A stretch of 64,000 nt of DNA from assembly GCA_030747075.1 (NCBI GenBank), contig JASLLL010000003.1, forward strand, positions 62,001 through 126,000. The letters run 5' to 3'. The translations under genes and the position numbers were made by a program. The notes beneath the pieces were generated by a model that was not told where the DNA came from, made no database searches, and saw only the letters and a list, made by a program, of their open reading frames with translations. The stretch is from Gemmatimonadota bacterium (lineage in GTDB: Bacteria; ARS69). Positions 60,334 to 64,000 of this stretch are shown piece by piece (the first letter of the stretch is position 1; each line of letters starts with the position of its first letter).

Positions 60334-61658
60334 TCCCCCTCTTCCTCGCTTTCATCGGGTGGCGAGGGGGGCAGAGGAGATTCCGCAGGGGCTTCGGTCG
60401 GTTCGAGCGGGTTCCCGGCAGGCGACTCTCCCGGCGCATCGGTGCCCAGCGTCTCCTGCTCTTCGTCGGATTCACGAGCGACCCGGGGGCCGTCTCCCTC
60501 TTCCCAGAGAGCATCTTCCGGAGCCTGCGTCGCAAAGTGAAACACGAACCCCTTCGCCCGACTCGCGAAGCGAAGGGAGGCGGACTTATCCGCGATCTCA
60601 CCGCGCTCCGTGTCGCTTCGGAGCGTGTCTCCGTCGGAATCGACAAAGGCCTCGACGCGATACTCATGTCCGGTGGGAGCTTCCACGGAGAATGACCCGC
60701 CGTTCGGGAACACACCCACCACGCTCGGTTCCACGAGAAGGGAATCGGCCTCCGGCGCAGGCGGCAGGAGGCGAACCACGGCCACTTCGCCTGAGTCCAC
60801 GGAGACCTTTCCGGCCACCGTACCCAGCGAATCGAGCGACCCCACGAGGAAGTCGTCCAATGCGCGCGCGCTCTCCCCTTCGGCGAAGAGAAGCGCCATT
60901 TCCGCCCAGCTCTCACGAGAATCGGGTCGACCATTCCCGTCTCGATCCAGCGTCGCGACGATCCGGTACGCAACGCCTGGGTTGAGTCCGGTGAGTCGGA
61001 ACTCCTCCCCGGCGGTGGCCAGAGTCACCGCGACCGGGAATGTCGTCAGAGGATCCGGCGGTACCGGACCTGTGCTGTCTGCGGGGGAATCGTCGGATTC
61101 GTTTGCATCGTCCTCCACTGTGCGGACAGCAAGCCGATCCGGTGGAGGGAAGGCCGCGAGCGTGAGTTGACTGTCGGCGGAATCCTCCCGGCCAACCCAT
61201 ACGACTCCGGTGACCGAAGCCGAGTCGGCGGTCTCCTGGCAGGTGAACCGGGAGACGAAGGGCGTTCCCATGCGATTGCCGCGCGTGTCGCGTGCGGTGC
61301 CCGCAAGCACGACGACGGTAGGCCGGTCCGATCGCCAGCCCTTCAGTGGCAACAGCACGAGTGAAGTGTCCGTCCACGCGGACTCTTCGAACTCCACCGG
61401 CGGGTAGATGGTCAGGGCATTCAGGACGCTTCGGTGGTTCGTGCGTTCAGAAAAGTTCAACACCAGCGGAGACTCCATGTCCACGGAGGACGAGTCCGGC
61501 GCGGGAATCATCGAAGACACGGCAGGCGGGTCTCGATCCGCCGGACCTCCGGAGGGCGGAGCCACCTTCGCGCACCCGAGGAGGGCCACAGCCAGGGTCA
61601 GCGCGAGAGCACCGGTCCTCCAGGCTGAAGCGCAAACGACATCGATGCGTGTCATCAT
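60330..61658 (-). CDS. SbsA-Ig-like lipoprotein
   Basis: 442 residues. Lipoprotein signal ending VALLGC (Cys29), then the family start AKVAPPSGGPADRDPPAV and an Ig-like (Big_5) domain to about residue 140. Beta-rich repeats follow, with LDRDGNGRPDSRESW and VDSDGDTLRSD, which look like calcium-binding loops. The last 60 residues are a Pro/Glu-rich low-complexity tail. It is widespread in the Bacteroidota/Chlorobi relatives, without known function. Coupled to hslU and dapF by 4-nt overlaps. Confidence 0.8.
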   Translation of the reverse strand: MMTRIDVVCASAWRTGALALTLAVALLGCAKVAPPSGGPADRDPPAVSSMIPAPDSSSVDMESPLVLNFSERTNHRSVLNALTIYPPVEFEESAWTDTSLVLLPLKGWRSDRPTVVVLAGTARDTRGNRMGTPFVSRFTCQETADSASVTGVVWVGREDSADSQLTLAAFPPPDRLAVRTVEDDANESDDSPADSTGPVPPDPLTTFPVAVTLATAGEEFRLTGLNPGVAYRIVATLDRDGNGRPDSRESWAEMALLFAEGESARALDDFLVGSLDSLGTVAGKVSVDSGEVAVVRLLPPAPEADSLLVEPSVVGVFPNGGSFSVEAPTGHEYRVEAFVDSDGDTLRSDTERGEIADKSASLRFASRAKGFVFHFATQAPEDALWEEGDGPRVARESDEEQETLGTDAPGESPAGNPLEPTEAPAESPLPPSPPDESEEEGE

Positions 61659-63055
61659 AGGATGTACTTGCGCACGTTCTCATCTTCCACGGCCTCCGCG
61701 AGACGGTGGCGGACCATCTCCACATCCACCCGAATGCCCTTCCCCGAGAAGCGGTCGGGGATTTCGAAGAGGAACGACTCCAGGAGCGTTGCGAGAACCG
61801 TCTGCAGCCTGCGGGCGCCGATGTTCTCCGACGACTCGTTGACCCGGCAGGCCAGATGCGCAATCTCGCGGATGGCTTCGTCGGTGAAGTCCAGCTCCAC
61901 TCCTTCCGTCTCAAGAAGAGAATGATACTGCTTCACCAACGCGCTCTCCGGTTCCACGAGAATGCGCACGAAGTCCTCTGCGTTCAGTGAAGTCAGCTCC
62001 ACACGGATGGGAAAGCGCCCCTGGAGTTCGGGAATCAGGTCGGCCGGGCTGGTTCCGTGAAACGCCCCGGCGGCGATGAACAGCACATGGTCCGTGCGCA
62101 CGACGCCGTGCTTGGTCCGGACAGTGCTTCCCTCGACGATCGGGAGGAGATCGCGCTGGACTCCGGAGCGAGAGACATCCGGCCCCTCTTTCCCCTGTCC
62201 ACCGACGATCTTGTCGATCTCGTCAATGAAGACAATGCCGGAGGACTCGGCGCGCTCCCGAGCCTCGGTCACGATTCGCTCCTGATCCAGGAGGCCGTCC
62301 AGTTCCTCCTCCTGAAGAAGTCGGCGAGCTTCCGCTACCGTCACCTTCCGCCGACGGGGTGCGCGGCTCCCCCCCATCATCTCCTGGAGGTCGATCCCGA
62401 TCTGCTCCACTCCCTGCTGCGTGAAGAGATCCATCGTGCCGGGGCGTCCAGAGGCGACCTCAATCTCGACTTCGCGATCGTCAAGATCCCCTTCACGGAG
62501 GCGAACACGCAGCTTGTCTCGTGCCGCCTCTCGCCGGGACGCTTCCGCGGAGTGCGCCGCCCCATCCGGGGCCTCCGCTCCCGTCGAGGGCGCGTGGGGT
62601 GGAGGAGGCGGATAGAGAATGTCCAGGAGCTTCTCGGTGGCAAGATCCAGTGCGCGGGACTCATGAACGGCCCGGGCCTCCGTGCGCACCAGATCGATGG
62701 AGAGTTCCATCAGGTCTCGAATCATGGATTCCACATCACGCCCGACATAGCCGACTTCCGTGAACTTGGAAGCCTCCACCTTCACGAAAGGCGCGGCAGC
62801 CAGTCTCGCCAGCCGCCGCGCGATCTCCGTCTTCCCCACACCCGTGGGTCCGATCAGGATGATGTTTGACGGCATGATCTCCGCACGCATGGGCTCTTCG
62901 ACCTGCTGACGCCGCCATCGATTCCGCAGCGCAATGGCGACCGCGCGTTTGGCGGCCGCCTGCCCGACGATGAAACGATCCAGTTCCGCGACCGTTTCCG
63001 CGGGTGTGAGGGCGGGGGGACTCAGGGAAGGCGCGATCCCGGGCGGTTCGGTCAC
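61655..63055 (-). CDS. hslU: HslU ATPase of the HslUV protease
   Basis: 466 residues: GQAAAKRAVAIALRNRWRR, Walker A GPTGVGKTEIARRLA, the pore loop EVGYVGRDVESMIRDL, an I-domain (about 140-260), Walker B VFIDEIDKI and sensor regions (ELQGRFPIRVEL, and NIGARRLQTV). The C-terminus ENVRKYIL keeps the tail that activates HslV. It unfolds substrates for HslV. The start is GTG at 63055, inside the hslV stop. Confidence 0.95.
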   Translation of the reverse strand: MTEPPGIAPSLSPPALTPAETVAELDRFIVGQAAAKRAVAIALRNRWRRQQVEEPMRAEIMPSNIILIGPTGVGKTEIARRLARLAAAPFVKVEASKFTEVGYVGRDVESMIRDLMELSIDLVRTEARAVHESRALDLATEKLLDILYPPPPPHAPSTGAEAPDGAAHSAEASRREAARDKLRVRLREGDLDDREVEIEVASGRPGTMDLFTQQGVEQIGIDLQEMMGGSRAPRRRKVTVAEARRLLQEEELDGLLDQERIVTEARERAESSGIVFIDEIDKIVGGQGKEGPDVSRSGVQRDLLPIVEGSTVRTKHGVVRTDHVLFIAAGAFHGTSPADLIPELQGRFPIRVELTSLNAEDFVRILVEPESALVKQYHSLLETEGVELDFTDEAIREIAHLACRVNESSENIGARRLQTVLATLLESFLFEIPDRFSGKGIRVDVEMVRHRLAEAVEDENVRKYIL

Positions 63056-63591
63056 AGTTCCACCACCTCGATCTGATCGTTTGTGTAGATACAGATTCCC
63101 GCCGCAATGTGGAGCGAATCGCGGGCGATATCGGCCGCGTCGGTCTTTCCCGCGTCGCAATAGGCTCGTGCGGCGGCCAGCGCATAGGAACCACCGGAAC
63201 CAACCGCCACCAGCCCGTCATCCGGCTCGATCACATCTCCACTGCCGGAGAGAATCAGTGAGTGCTCCCGGTCCATGACCGCCAGAAGTGCCTCCAGCTT
63301 TCGGAGTATGCGATCGCTGCGCCACTCCTGCGCAAGTTCTACCGCGGCGCGGTGCACGCGCCCATTGAACTCGGAGAGACGCTTCTCGAACTTGGAGAAG
63401 AGGGCGAAGGCATCCGCAGCGCTTCCAGAAAAACCGCACAGGACATCCCAGTCCTCCAGGCGTCGGACCTTGACGGCGCCACGCTTGACGACAGTATGTC
63501 CGAGAGTCACCTGACCATCTCCGGCCAGCGCCACTCCGCTCTTGGTTCGGACGCCGAGTATCGTCGTGCCGTGATACGCCTCGGTCATCAT
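63052..63591 (-). CDS. hslV: HslV protease subunit
   Basis: 179 residues, normal size. The catalytic Thr follows a short propeptide (EAYHG-TTILGVR), with the conserved GDGQVTLGHTVVK, GFSGSAADAFALFSKFE and GSGGSYALAAA. It forms the proteolytic chamber of HslUV (ClpQY). Coupled to hslU downstream and to the recombinase gene upstream, the order xerC-hslV-hslU that is common in bacteria. Confidence 0.96.
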   Translation of the reverse strand: MMTEAYHGTTILGVRTKSGVALAGDGQVTLGHTVVKRGAVKVRRLEDWDVLCGFSGSAADAFALFSKFEKRLSEFNGRVHRAAVELAQEWRSDRILRKLEALLAVMDREHSLILSGSGDVIEPDDGLVAVGSGGSYALAAARAYCDAGKTDAADIARDSLHIAAGICIYTNDQIEVVEL

Positions 63592-64000
63592 GCTTCCTCC
63601 TCATCCGGTTCTCCGGCGCGCGGGTGAGCGCCGTCGTACGCCTCCTGAAGGCGGCGGCGAGTCACATGGGTATAGACCGCCGTCGTCGAGAGCCGAGCGT
63701 GTCCCAGTAGTTCCTGCACCGTGCGCAGATCCGCACCGTGGTCGAGAAGGTGCGTGGCAAAGCTGTGCCGCAGTGCGTGCGGAGAAGCGGTGCCACGCTC
63801 TCCGCGCGAAGGAACATACCGGCGAACGATGCGGTGCAGCGATCTCACTGTCAACCGCCCACCCTTCCCATTGGTAAACACAGCGCGCGTCGCATGCTGA
63901 CTGAGTCCGGTTCGGATGCCGCGTGTCCGGAGCCAGACGATCAAGGCGTCCAGCGAAGCTGCGGTCAACGGAACGATCCGCTCCACATCGCCTTTGCCGG
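63588..64000 (-). CDS. XerC/XerD tyrosine recombinase, C-terminal part
   Basis: The last 137 codons of a tyrosine recombinase; the N-terminal part lies outside the window. Catalytic motifs visible: HALRHSFATHLLDHGADL (HxxR), QELLGHARLSTTAVYTHV (His and the nucleophile Tyr). The frame continues to the edge with GKGDVERIVPL, so the protein is cut by the window only. The setting before hslVU fits a XerC-type dimer resolvase. A 20-residue acidic tail ends it. Confidence 0.85.
   Translation of the reverse strand, partial: GKGDVERIVPLTAASLDALIVWLRTRGIRTGLSQHATRAVFTNGKGGRLTVRSLHRIVRRYVPSRGERGTASPHALRHSFATHLLDHGADLRTVQELLGHARLSTTAVYTHVTRRRLQEAYDGAHPRAGEPDEEEA

Noticed and set aside
1-64000. CRISPR arrays, insertion sequences, prophage or attachment sites
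   Set aside because: No regularly spaced repeats, transposase, integrase (except the XerC/D housekeeping type) or phage genes are visible.

Overview
The window is GC-rich DNA from a diderm (Gram-negative type) bacterium. Signs of the outer membrane are an LptE-like lipoprotein, a Wza-like export protein and several lipoproteins. The best taxonomic guess is an uncultured lineage near the Fibrobacteres-Chlorobi-Bacteroidetes group, such as Candidatus Eisenbacteria or a relative. This rests on a 29-residue COX24/AURKAIP1-like basic protein, an SbsA-Ig-type lipoprotein whose mature start runs into a GGP-D-PP motif, and secreted proteins ending in FlgD-like C-terminal domains. The placement is inferred from gene families, not from a marker tree.

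Left end (1-4.7 kb): the start of a DUF2064 nucleotidyl/glycosyltransferase runs off the edge. It is divergent from a tiny PEP-CTERM protein. A bidirectional terminator separates that gene from a convergent two-gene heterodimeric ABC exporter.

Exopolysaccharide/exosortase locus (4.8-38 kb, plus strand): Wza-like export protein, Wzz-like chain-length protein and CapB-like tyrosine kinase come first. Then follow two UPF0104 flippase-like proteins around a GT2, a GT39-like enzyme, another GT2, an O-antigen-ligase/polymerase-like protein, three GT-B glycosyltransferases, a hexapeptide acyltransferase and a FemAB-like protein. Many start and stop codons overlap by 4 nt, so these genes are probably translationally coupled. 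A very large secreted YetA-like protein with a sigma-54-type promoter follows. After it come a sigma-54 activator with a degenerate receiver, a TIGR03087-like glycosyltransferase, a polysaccharide deacetylase, the exosortase with Cys-Arg-His, an EpsI protein and a membrane/TPR fusion. The initiating sugar transferase has its own strong sigma-70 promoter. A UDP-sugar dehydrogenase, an epimerase and an NtrC-like regulator end the block. Together these genes would build, polymerise, modify and export a polysaccharide and process PEP-CTERM proteins at the cell surface.

Middle (39.6-48.6 kb): lptE-leuS, a structured 655-nt gap, then minus-strand genes for a YfgM-like TPR protein, a secreted M28 peptidase, an FN3 lipoprotein and a secreted HExxH metallopeptidase. 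The last gene is preceded by a well-formed cyclic-di-GMP-I (GEMM) riboswitch.

Signalling block (48.6-58.9 kb, minus strand): a REC-HisKA-HATPase protein, a FliA/WhiG sigma factor, a FlgN-like coiled-coil protein, an NtrBC-like pair, a YcgR-like PilZ protein, a sensorless MCP-like protein, CheW, CheA and a second PilZ protein. With the riboswitch, this makes cyclic-di-GMP a recurring input, although no GGDEF or EAL gene is present.

Right end (58.9-64 kb, minus strand): the COX24-like peptide, HU/IHF, dapF, an Ig-like lipoprotein, hslU, hslV and the C-terminal part of a XerC/D recombinase. I found no tRNA, rRNA, CRISPR array, insertion sequence or phage gene.
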